Positions 18,301 to 26,900 of a stretch of 64,000 nt of DNA are shown in pieces; position 1 is the first letter of the stretch; every line of letters starts with the position of its first letter. The DNA comes from Paenibacillaceae bacterium (GTDB lineage: Bacteria > Bacillota > Bacilli > Paenibacillales > NBRC-103111), in the NCBI GenBank assembly GCA_029256185.1, contig JAQSYI010000009.1, positions 62,001-126,000 on the forward strand. Reading direction: 5' to 3'. Both the position numbers and the translations under genes were made by a program. A model generated the notes under the pieces. It was not told where the DNA came from. It was given only the letters and a program-made list of their open reading frames with translations, and made no database searches.

Positions 18301-18609
18301 GGAGGCGCTCTCCCACATGGCCTGGGACAGCCAATCGCCATCCGTTGGAGCAGTTGCCGTGGAAACCTCGGGCAGTGAGGCCGTCATGATAAAATCTCCG
18401 GCGTAATCCGTATACGTACTGTTGATGCTTCCCGGCAACGAGCTTTGAATCCGCATTCCCGCTCCGTAATACGCATCCGTCTGTCCCCCGGCAGAGCCGT
18501 TAACCCGTGCAGGCACGGAACACAGCATGGCCGCCGGCAATGCAATGGCCATACCTGACAATATCAGCTTGCAGAGCAACGCCCAACCAATGCGCCTGCT
18601 TCCGGTCAT
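15379..18609 (-). CDS. SLH-domain surface protein with beta-propeller-like repeats (protein A)
   Basis: 1,076 residues. A signal peptide is followed by repeats of the type GGYAAVGY, GGFVAAGYS, GGYIVAGHT and GFVIAGSS (about 120-480), consistent with a beta-propeller. A Ca-binding-like DRDGDLVIDSRDYYPND stretch (about 505) comes next, then a beta region, one three-helix module (INSLPSEIRLSDKETI, about 705-760), another beta domain, and three SLH domains (about 890-1070; GYSDGTFWPDYSISRAEF, GYDDGSFRPDQPVSRSEM and a more divergent third). SLH domains hold proteins on pyruvylated secondary cell-wall polymer. The start has an AGGAGGGATGGAGG site. The stop overlaps the six-Cys gene by ATGA, showing co-transcription. 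Propeller-type modules usually bind ligands or proteins; the ligand is unknown. Confidence 0.88.
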   Translation of the reverse strand: MTGSRRIGWALLCKLILSGMAIALPAAMLCSVPARVNGSAGGQTDAYYGAGMRIQSSLPGSINSTYTDYAGDFIMTASLPEVSTATAPTDGDWLSQAMWESASQGQKGYILKTRENRLIREIEPVWVQGLYETPNTDQPYVGDYNVAFADAIQLTGGGYAAVGYGSSSSVYYSVYENQPVWLADMQGGTRYRIIHRQHEATGSRSDALVVRMDNSGLIRKVAAREANESEAFRSAAPSVDGGFVAAGYSKPRNASGNGLLVKYNWEGTSEWESRLTGGGSFNAVAAANGGGYIVAGHTEEAPGSTVDITSSLEPGKVFRIPSGGYLARFDSSGRVLWLTHVSGTSRMNAVTLSPGGESYVGAGTGAEQLIMVKLDDFGELLASSAVASGAGDEMISVIPAQEGGYWFGSIVRESLAIGDPAVAQYGQSQGGGDWLVIRTDGELSARVLYYAGGSGREQAAGRMLSLTGTGFVIAGSSSSSDGDMSVLKPAYNGRDNAAALTVTFDRDGDLVIDSRDYYPNDISRVYPVGEDALHINYEQPASVTLDTYVARSDLYGLNALDMVAVRASPLSDPVVYTSPASALDNLVRLGHQLEFSRKELTAAQSEEVTSLLPAPNYRLADAIELHVSLSGNRVSYLGTSTGITMPLQGLTRPEAAKLYYYDEAGRKLVEVTSARFSGEEVFFLADYLSVYVVGVLDSADVGGDLAKVEETMQRINSLPSEIRLSDKETIASARAAYNSLSTELQTMVPAAVLRKLTEAEAAYSWLQFGASVSAGQQTTGGGGIYSFTEQPELPSGMYLLNTIQILTFQGSSGVATNSYTSVSMTFDSTRVPAGYTVDLYYYDDRLSKWIAAGGKLEGDTVTGNIPYFKRFGVFAVVAPQPSADNLKVVLQHVPLKDTTGHWAEANINELIARSVVQGYSDGTFWPDYSISRAEFVAILVRALKITGQGNGGEFVYTDMNEDHWAVTYIRLAAASGLIVGYDDGSFRPDQPVSRSEMAVLLTRALHLEQDGDAAQPQFADGALIEQWALEPVRLAAQAGLLESAPGSLFRPRDNATRAEAATVVLRAMKQSGGDGQ

Positions 18610-18665
18610 CCTCCATCCCTCCTATGTCTCTATGGCGTGTCCTCTAGCGAATTGTCAGACACGCC

Positions 18666-21600
18666 TTAGCTCAATCCGGACTTCTCCAGCAATCTGTACA
18701 GCAATACCGCCACCTCGCCACGGGTAATCCCATCCTGGGGAGCCAATACTCCCTCCGTCCGGCCGCCGGCCAGCCCCGCCTTCAATACTCCCGCCACCCC
18801 AAGGCGCGCCCAATCCGATACCTGCCCGCCATCCTGGTAAGCCTCCAGCAGCTTGCCCGCCTCTGCGGCGGAAAGCTCCTCCCCGGCCCCTCCCGCCAGC
18901 TTCAGCGCACGGGCCAGCATCACCATGGCGGCTTCGCGGGTCAAGCCGGAAGAGGGGAGGAAGCTGCCGTCGCTATAGCCCTGGACCAGCCCGTATGCAG
19001 CGGCGCTTCGCACTTCTTTGTTAAACCAGTCCGCAGCCTGAATGTCCTTGAAGGCCGGTTGCTTCGTCCCTGACGCAACCGTAAGGGGAAGTCCCAGGGC
19101 TCTGGTCAGGACTGCCGCAAACTCCGCCCTGGTCATCCCTTGATCAGGAGCAAATCTGTTAGTATCCACTCCCTTCAGAATTAAACGGGAGGCCAGCTTG
19201 TTTACCGTGCTTCGTGCCCAGTGATCCTCCAAGTCGGCAAACTCTGTCTGATAGCGGATAACCGCATAGGTGCTGTTGGTCAAACTGCTGATGACGGCGT
19301 ACAGCCGTCCTTCCCTATCCTCAACCCGGGTCGGCACCGGCCGCAGGGAACCGTCCGCTTGCAGCACCGCTCCAGTGTACTGGTCCCATGCGGAGCTGCC
19401 TTCCGTTAAAGCAATCCGCCGCTGTACAAATGTGGGAAAACGGTCTACTTGAAACGTCTTGAAGCCGTAATAACCTGTCACGGAAAAGCTGACCGGACCG
19501 GAAGCCGCCACATAACCGCTTGCGGCAGCGGACTTTTCCAGCACCTGAGCTTCGTTGTCCGAGCCTTGCGCTACTGTTACCCGGATACGGAGATTATTCG
19601 GCTGAATCTCTTCCCCAAAACGGGAGAGCTGCTCCTCCATCTGCAGCGCCTTTACGGGCAGAGAGTATACAGTATCCTCCAACCGCAGCTCCAGCACGGC
19701 ATCTCTATTATCCAACAGCGCCAAGATCTCTCCTGTTAGTTCTCCGGCAACCGCCTCTGCGCCGTTAGGAGCGGAAATAGCCACAACCGGCCCACTGTCT
19801 GTCTCGGCCGGGGACAATTGCTCCAACACCTGCCACAGCTTATCATAATCCAGCACAAAAACCGCTTGCTGCCTTCCTCCCGTTTCCTCCATGCTCATTC
19901 TGCCAAGCTCCGCAGCATCCACTGCGCCGGAGGGGGTTCTGCTTAGAACCGCACTTGCCAGAAATCCTCCCCCGCCTCCGCCGCCAGACACTGAAGCTCC
20001 GGGTACAACGTAGCCGGAGGACGCAGATGCTGCGCTCTTCCCAGCCGAATTGACCGCCTTAACGGTGAAGGAATACGCCATACCGTTGGTGAGTCCGGCG
20101 ACCGTGATCGGGCTGGAGCTTCCTGTCGCTACGATAGACCCGGGGTATGAGGTCACTTCGTATTGCGTTATAGCCGCTCCCCCATCATACGCGGAAGGGA
20201 CAAACGACACCACGGCTTGCCCATTGCCGGCTACCGCGGACACACTGCCCGGAGCAAGCGGTACTGCAGCCGGAACAGCGCTTAGCTCATTGGAATGAAC
20301 ACTGTCACCGGCTGGATAAACCGCTTTGACTGCAAAATAATAATCCGTCCCGTTATTTAGACCTGTAGCCTCCCAGGACAACAAGTTGGCTTCCAGCAGC
20401 TCCTCTGTTGTGTATTCGCCGGAAGCCGTTCCCCAGCAGAGCTTGTAGCCCTCGGCGCCGCTGACTGCGCTCCATACCAGTCTTACCGCCTCATTGCCGG
20501 AGGCAGCTGAGTAGAGCACCGGCGCTCCGTTGCCCAAGTCCAAGCCCACCCGGGCCGCCGTATAGCCATAGCGGATAATCCGGTCCCACGGGTCCAGCTC
20601 CGCCACCGCAATAATGTCGCCGCTAACCGCGGCAATAACCTTTTCTCTGGGAAACAATGTGTAACCGGAGGCCTTGCTTCTCACCAAAGGAAGGTCAGGG
20701 AGGCTGCTGCCGAAGTTCCAGTAGACCAGCTTGTTCCCGCCTAGAATGGCGGGTTTGACGCTGATCTGTGTAGCGACTCCTGCACTGCTTATCACTCCGT
20801 AGGATTGCACCGTCAAACCTTCGGCATAGGTTTCAAAGAAGGCCAGGTAAGAAGTATTTGCCGTTATTGCCGTATGACTGGCTTCCTCTGAGGTCAAAAG
20901 GGTCAGTCCCCCGTCCGTACTCCAACCGGTGAAGAAGTAGCCTTCATCGGGAACGGGCTGGGGAGCCATAGCGGGGTACTGCCCGTAAGTAACGGTCTCC
21001 TCCGTTGCTCCGTGAACAGCTCCATGGATTCCCGCACTGTAGACGATCTTATACTCGGCCGTTTTATAATATACCGTATAAGTAACGCTCTGCGTCACCG
21101 GGCTGACCCATATCTCCTGCGTGGACAGACGGGTTGCTCCTCCGTCGCTGCTCCAGTAATCCAGCATGTATCCCGGATCAGGCTTCACCTTCACCATATC
21201 CTCCAGGTATTCTCCATATTGGTGCGTCACATTGTATACGACCGCTCCATTCTCGCCGAATGTGCCGTGTTCTCCTGACAGAAACCTTACCATATAATAG
21301 CTCTGTACATAGCAGGCCGTATAAGTCACATTTTCCGTAACCGCAATTGCCAGAAGCTGCTCCGTGGTTAACCGGCTGCCGCCGCCGTCAGAGCTCCACC
21401 CGATGAATGTATATCCTGCTTCCGGTATCACCTGGGGGACGGACAACGGAGAAGCTCCATACGCCACCTGCTCGCTTTCCGTGCCGCTGAGGGCGCCCCT
21501 GCTGCCCTGGTTGTAATAAACCGTCAAGGTTTCAGCGGTATAATGGGCGGTTATCAGAATATCCTTGGTAATAACCAGATTGCCCAACTCTGCCGCAGTC

Positions 21601-21914
21601 AGCAAGGCACCCGTGGAGTTTTCGACCCTCCAGCCAATAAAGGTGTAGTGCTCATATGCCTCTATCTCCGGCACATGAAGCGGTGAAGTCATGGGCGTAA
21701 CCAACTCAGTGGTTGAACCGTTGATAAAACCGTGCTCGCCCGGGCTGTATGTCACTGTATACTGTGTTTCGGCATATGCCGTATGGAATCCGCCCGCCCA
21801 CCAACCGCTTGCCCAGACGGACCATAGCAGACAGCCGACCATGATGCGGGTGCTAATGCGAAATCCATACTGTCCGATTCCTTGCGTCCTTGTTCCGGAG
21901 ATTAGCGGAATCAT
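18666..21914 (-). CDS. SLH-domain surface protein with InlB-type and FN3 repeats (protein B), first gene of the long operon
   Basis: 1,082 residues. A signal peptide (to about 48) is followed by four InlB B-type repeats of about 75-80 residues (marked by YTFIGWSSDGG and variants, about 49-365), a 95-residue module shared with the giant protein at 29998, two fibronectin type III domains (about 465-645), a Gly-rich linker, a pre-SLH beta domain (about 670-890) also shared with the giant protein, and three SLH domains. It should stand on the cell wall as an elongated adhesin- or receptor-like rod. A sigma-A promoter lies 70 bp upstream (21985-22013). Only 56 bp separate it from protein A, so it probably opens the 13-gene transcript. 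Confidence 0.88.
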   Translation of the reverse strand: MIPLISGTRTQGIGQYGFRISTRIMVGCLLWSVWASGWWAGGFHTAYAETQYTVTYSPGEHGFINGSTTELVTPMTSPLHVPEIEAYEHYTFIGWRVENSTGALLTAAELGNLVITKDILITAHYTAETLTVYYNQGSRGALSGTESEQVAYGASPLSVPQVIPEAGYTFIGWSSDGGGSRLTTEQLLAIAVTENVTYTACYVQSYYMVRFLSGEHGTFGENGAVVYNVTHQYGEYLEDMVKVKPDPGYMLDYWSSDGGATRLSTQEIWVSPVTQSVTYTVYYKTAEYKIVYSAGIHGAVHGATEETVTYGQYPAMAPQPVPDEGYFFTGWSTDGGLTLLTSEEASHTAITANTSYLAFFETYAEGLTVQSYGVISSAGVATQISVKPAILGGNKLVYWNFGSSLPDLPLVRSKASGYTLFPREKVIAAVSGDIIAVAELDPWDRIIRYGYTAARVGLDLGNGAPVLYSAASGNEAVRLVWSAVSGAEGYKLCWGTASGEYTTEELLEANLLSWEATGLNNGTDYYFAVKAVYPAGDSVHSNELSAVPAAVPLAPGSVSAVAGNGQAVVSFVPSAYDGGAAITQYEVTSYPGSIVATGSSSPITVAGLTNGMAYSFTVKAVNSAGKSAASASSGYVVPGASVSGGGGGGGFLASAVLSRTPSGAVDAAELGRMSMEETGGRQQAVFVLDYDKLWQVLEQLSPAETDSGPVVAISAPNGAEAVAGELTGEILALLDNRDAVLELRLEDTVYSLPVKALQMEEQLSRFGEEIQPNNLRIRVTVAQGSDNEAQVLEKSAAASGYVAASGPVSFSVTGYYGFKTFQVDRFPTFVQRRIALTEGSSAWDQYTGAVLQADGSLRPVPTRVEDREGRLYAVISSLTNSTYAVIRYQTEFADLEDHWARSTVNKLASRLILKGVDTNRFAPDQGMTRAEFAAVLTRALGLPLTVASGTKQPAFKDIQAADWFNKEVRSAAAYGLVQGYSDGSFLPSSGLTREAAMVMLARALKLAGGAGEELSAAEAGKLLEAYQDGGQVSDWARLGVAGVLKAGLAGGRTEGVLAPQDGITRGEVAVLLYRLLEKSGLS

Positions 21915-21984
21915 GCCACCACTCTTTTCGTGAATAAAGTGAGAAAAGATTCTATATATATCTGAATATAATTAATTATAATAG

Positions 21985-22013
21985 ATTATATATTTTGTTG
22001 TTGGGTTATTCAA
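21985..22013 (-). promoter_or_regulatory. Sigma-A promoter of the 13-gene surface operon
   Basis: On the minus strand, TTGAAT at 22013-22008, a 17-bp spacer and TATAAT at 21990-21985 lie in a very AT-rich 123-bp gap. The start codon at 21914 is about 64 nt past the expected start of transcription. Confidence 0.65.
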
Positions 22014-22037
22014 TAGTTTATTACTAATTTATACAAA

Positions 22038-23831
22038 TTATTTAGTTGATTCTAGCAATTTCGACTTTCTTCTCTTTATGCTCATGGTCAGGCTTATTCC
22101 GATAAAACCGATGACCAGCACTAACGCACCTGCGGAAATCAGGATCGCAAGCTGACGGGACAAGCCGCTGCTTTGCTCCAGAGCAAGCGCATAGACCGAA
22201 GCGTGCTCCATTGGAAATGCCACATAATCCGCCTCAATCTCCAGATGCTCCGCCACTGGCTCCAGCTCCTGCTTCGCTTCATTGAAATAGTAAAGACGAA
22301 GCCATTCCGCATCAGGGTAGCGTCCATCCAGGCGCACTCTTACTTCGGCTTTGCCGGGAAGCGCGCCTTCATGATTGAAGTGAAGATAAAACGGCTCCTT
22401 CAGCGACTCTGCCGCTACCCGCATGACGGAAGGCTCAGCAGGGAAATGAATCCCCATGTCCAGATCGGCCGGCTCGATGATATCCGCTCCCCTGAAGGTC
22501 CACGAATAGATAACATTGCCTGCTTCATCCAGCTTTTGGAAGGTCACTCGGCCGTTGCTGAGCTTAGCCTCTTCCATTTCGATACGGCCGGTCGGTCCAT
22601 CGTCTGTCAATGTTACCAGCCTCGCCGGACCCTCTACAGCGGCCGGATCGTTCACCTGCTCTTGCTTCGCCTGAATCTCGCCTTGCCGTGTCTCATCGAG
22701 TCCGGCAGGAGGAGATTGGCGAGGGGAGTCCGCGGGCTGCGTTTGTCCGGAATCACGGGATGATGCTTCCCCTGGCCGTCCTGCCCCCGGCAGAGCCAAT
22801 TGGGGAATAACATCCGAGGTATCGCCGCTTCCCGTCAGCTGCGCCGCTCCTCCCATCTCGTCCCCTTCGTTGGAAGGGGCCAAGCCTGTGGGGATGCCCC
22901 CACTATATCCGGCACCTCCGCTTGCAGTGGACTCCGGCTCCCTTGTAGAAGAGGCTGCAGGCGTAGGAGCAATGAATTGAACCGGACCCGGAGAAAGCTC
23001 TTTCCCTCCTTCCCCGTTAATCGGCGGGGATGCGCCTGTTCCAGTCTCCGTTTGCTCACTTCCATGAGAGTGAGACCCGCTTGAAGGAGACTGGGTTGGT
23101 AGAACCGGTACAGGTACAACAGGCGGAGGCGGAGGAAGATCCGTTCCAATAACGCCCTGCTGTCCGGGTGTTGGTTGGAGCATGACCGGGCTGCTGTCAG
23201 GCAAGCTGCCTCCGTTGCCCGAATCGTTCCATGTTCCAGGTTCAGGCCTCGTTACAGGAGGGAGCTGAACCGGCAGCCCGCTGTCGTCAGGAATGCCCTC
23301 TTCATCAGGCCTGGGCGGGAGTGATGGTCCCGTGCCGTTATTCCAGTTAGCAGGCTCCGATACAGTAACGGTAAATAGGCTTGGGGCCGATGAGGCATGT
23401 CTCCATAATGTCGCAACAACCGAGACGGTAGCTGCACCGGGAGCAATCCCCTTTATTGTTATGGCAGAGCCTGAAGCTGTGACGGAAGCGACAAGCGGGT
23501 TGCTTGTAGTCACTGTTAATTCCGCCGCAGCCGTACGCAGAGGCCTGCTTTCGCAGGTGCACTTCAGCGTTACCGGGTCGACACAGCTGTGCATGGTCGC
23601 TTCGCATGCCTCCGGGCAATCTTCCAAACCGCATACCATTGGCGCGGTGATCGTGCTTGGAGATATCTGCACCTGGATTGCAGCAGTTTGTCCGGCTGGC
23701 ACAGCTACATTGGAAGCGCCCAATCCAAGCTGTACAGTACCCAACGTATATTTGGCATAGCTGACAGGGGCCAGCCCGCATGTCCATGCAATAAGCAGCG
23801 AAACAGCAATCCATATTTTTCCGGCTTTCAT
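22038..23831 (-). CDS. Membrane-anchored surface protein with six-Cys motif and Pro-rich stalk (copy 2)
   Basis: 597 residues, a paralogue of 13586-15382 with the same layout: signal peptide, Big-like domain with cysteines at 67, 72, 76, 83, 91 and 93, Pro/Gly/Ser-rich stalk, C-terminal beta domain (FQKLDEAGNVIYSWTFRGAD nearly identical), a membrane helix and a basic tail (KRRKSK). The cysteine spacing is C-x4-C-x3-C-x6-C-x7-C-x-C. The ATG at 23831 has a GGAGGATC site. It follows protein D by 114 bp and ends just before the AT-rich promoter island of the next operon, so it is probably the second gene of a D-C unit. Function unknown; binding or sensing at the membrane-wall interface is a guess. 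Confidence 0.78.
   Translation of the reverse strand: MKAGKIWIAVSLLIAWTCGLAPVSYAKYTLGTVQLGLGASNVAVPAGQTAAIQVQISPSTITAPMVCGLEDCPEACEATMHSCVDPVTLKCTCESRPLRTAAAELTVTTSNPLVASVTASGSAITIKGIAPGAATVSVVATLWRHASSAPSLFTVTVSEPANWNNGTGPSLPPRPDEEGIPDDSGLPVQLPPVTRPEPGTWNDSGNGGSLPDSSPVMLQPTPGQQGVIGTDLPPPPPVVPVPVLPTQSPSSGSHSHGSEQTETGTGASPPINGEGGKELSPGPVQFIAPTPAASSTREPESTASGGAGYSGGIPTGLAPSNEGDEMGGAAQLTGSGDTSDVIPQLALPGAGRPGEASSRDSGQTQPADSPRQSPPAGLDETRQGEIQAKQEQVNDPAAVEGPARLVTLTDDGPTGRIEMEEAKLSNGRVTFQKLDEAGNVIYSWTFRGADIIEPADLDMGIHFPAEPSVMRVAAESLKEPFYLHFNHEGALPGKAEVRVRLDGRYPDAEWLRLYYFNEAKQELEPVAEHLEIEADYVAFPMEHASVYALALEQSSGLSRQLAILISAGALVLVIGFIGISLTMSIKRRKSKLLESTK
23553..23633 (-). other. Six-cysteine motif in the surface protein (copy 2)
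   Basis: Codons for Cys67-Cys93 of the 597-residue protein, spacing C-x4-C-x3-C-x6-C-x7-C-x-C. The first, second, fifth and sixth cysteines keep the spacing seen in copy 1; the gap between the third and fourth differs. Confidence 0.85.
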
Positions 23832-23945
23832 CTCATTGATCCTCCATCGGCACGATTGGCTTAGCTATGAAAAACTGCCCCACCCTGTCAGCCCGTCATC
23901 CGGTCTTCAGTGATGGAGCAGCCTTTCATTTCCAGCATGTGCAGG

Positions 23946-26900
23946 CTACTGCCTTTGGTACATTCGGTAAATCAGAGCTGCCGCTTCCTGCTTTGTTGTT
24001 TTTTGCTCCGGACGGAAGGTTCCATCCTCATAGCCGTCGAACAGCTTGCTGAAGGTGGTCAATGCAACACCCTCCACCGCCCAGGCCGAGATGGAGTCCC
24101 CATCCGCAAAAGCACCGGCGGCATTGCCGGGAACCTGCTTCGCCTTTAAACCGTGGTATTGGGACAATGCCCTTGCCAGCATAGTGGCGATCTCCTCCCG
24201 GCTGATGGCTGCCTCAGGAGCGAATTCCGTATCCGACATCCCGTTAATCAAGCCGGCTGCGTATGCTGCGGCAATATCTTTGCGATATACGCTGTCCGCC
24301 GTCACATCTGCGAATGGATGGCTTAAGCCTCCAGCTTCCAAGCCCGTGGCACGCACCAGCCACGAAGCGAATTCCGCTCTGGTTACCTCCTGCTCCGGAG
24401 AAAATTGGGCAGTTGGTGCGATCACCCCTTTATGCAGCAGATACTCCACTTCCTTCTTGCCCCAGTTGGATGATGTAATATCCTCAAAGCCTCCGCTTGC
24501 TCTCATAACCGTGTATGTGCTGAAATGGCTGCGCGGCACGCTGATGCTTTGTGCGGCGCGCTCGTATTTCCCCCCAACGGGCATCCACTCGGATGCGGCT
24601 TCATCCAATACGTAGACTGTTAGCTTCTCCAGCTCTGTTGTAGAATAACGGCTTAAATCCAGAGCGGATAAGTCAATGGAAACCTTCACCGGCATGAGCA
24701 GCCGCTCAACCTCCACCCCGTCAAGCTCCGCCGCAAATTGCAGGACAGGGGAACCGGTTATCGGGTTGGCCTTACCGGCAGTACCTTCAGGGCTTTGCTC
24801 AAGCAACTCAGCCACAAGGGAAACCGTGTTGCCTTCCTTCGCTGCTCCGAATGCCTGCGTCGGGAGCGCAAATGAAGCATACCCGAAATCCGTTGTAACA
24901 TTCGAGAATTGATTAAGCTGCGCCTCCCGGAATATAGCGAGCGGGATATCGGTTCTGACAGCGGTAACCCCTTCTTGTCTGGGAATAACAACGGCCAGCA
25001 CCGGTTTCAATGCTTCCAAGTTGCTTTCCTCCAATACTCCGGCCAAGTTTTTGGACAATTGGGCAGAAGCATTCTTTGCCTGCTTGATCTGTTCGCTGAG
25101 TTGGAGCTTATTGGCGGTCACAGTCAAGGTTGTCCCGTCCACCTTCACACTGTCCGCCGGCGGGGACCATCTTCCGGACTTCTGAACCGCCGCCTGACCT
25201 GCAGCCAAGAGGGCATTCTCCAGATTTTCCGAGGCTGCACTGCCATCTGGTGTTTGCTTAATCATTGGCGCTGCCTCTGTAATCAGGAGGCTGGCCATAT
25301 CTACAGCGGCATTGCTGCTTTCAGCTAATTGAATAATGGAAGCCGCCTGTTTTACAACATTTGCAACCTCAGCCACAAGCTTGCTCTTGGCCGCAGAATC
25401 CTTCATGGAAGCCAGCAGTTCTCCTATGCTACCCAGTGATTGAGCGATTGAGTCCATTGCCTCTTCCGCTTCTTCCACATTCACTACAGATGAGGCTGAA
25501 GCCGCGATATCCTTCAGAATGACTTGGGCTGCCGAGGCCTTGTCCCCGTCTGCAGCACCGGCTTGTTTAAGCAGCTCCTGAAGCTTTCCGTTCTGCTCCA
25601 GTAGAGAATCCACTACCGTATCGCCGCTCAAGCCGCCACCTCCGCCTCCTCCACCTCCGCCCGGCAGGGGGGCTTGCGGTACAGTACTGTTGGAAGGAAC
25701 GGAGGGCTCACTGCTCCCGGCAGCATTAATGGCCTTAACCGTAAAGGTGTAAGAGGTCCCGTTCGTTAATCCGCTAACAATAATGGGGCTCCCGCTTCCC
25801 GTTGCTGTGTAGCCTCCGGGTGAAGAGGTGACCTCATAACCCGTTATGATGCTTCCTCCGTTGTTCTCAGGAGGCGCGAAGCTGACTGTTACACTGCCAT
25901 TTCCCGCTGTGGCAAGCAGATTGACCGGAGCCGCAGGGACAGTGATCGGGGTAGCGCTGACCGTGCCGGACAGGGCACTCTCGCCGAATTCACCAATGGC
26001 TTGGATCGTGAAATAATAAGTGGTACCGTTCACCAAGCCCGACACTTCATAAGTGTGTTCCGATCCCTGAACACTTGCCGCCTCCGTGCCATATACGGTG
26101 GCGCTCACGCTCTGATAAATCCTGTATCCCACTGCCCCTGCCACCGGCTCCCAGCTCAGGCTGACCTTGGCGTTGCCGGGTGCTGCATGAAGCTGTGGCG
26201 CCGAAGGAATTTGCGGCTCGGGATCTGTCGGACCACCGCCTCCATCGCCACCGCCTCCGGCAATTGGCGCAACCTGAAGCGATGCCGTCTTAATATCCGT
26301 TGCCCCTACAGCATCCGCCCAACTGCTTCCATCCCAGATCTGCTTCTGGAAAATCACGGATACGGTATAAGTCCCTGCTGTTGCCGGGACATACGGGGTG
26401 GTGTAGACCGGTCCTGTTGCCGTGAAGCCTCCCGCCTGGCCCGCTTCCGTCGAAGTCCAGCCTGCAGGCACGTAGCGCTCGTCTCCACTTAGTGTTCCCG
26501 CCGCGTTCTGACGGTCCCCTGCAGCCGTCAACACCACCTCATTGCCCGCCGTTACGCTTGGCGCGCTCAGGCTTACGCTGTTGCCGCTCGCTTGAGCCAA
26601 GGCCGGAACCGGAACTGCATTCACTGTCAATCCTGCCGCTTTGATGTCCGTTGCCCCCGCAGCATTCACCCAGCCGCTGCCGTTCCAGACCTGCTTCTGG
26701 AAGGTCACGGACACGGTATAAGTCCCTGCCGTTGCCGGGACATACGGGCTGGTGTAGACTGTACCGGTCACCGTGAAGTTCCCCGCCTGGCCCGCTTCCG
26801 TCGAAGTCCAGCCTGCAGGCACGTAGCGTTCGTCTCCGCTTACTTCCCCCGCCGCGTTCTGACGGTCTCCCGCCGCCGTCAACACCACCTCATCGCCCGC

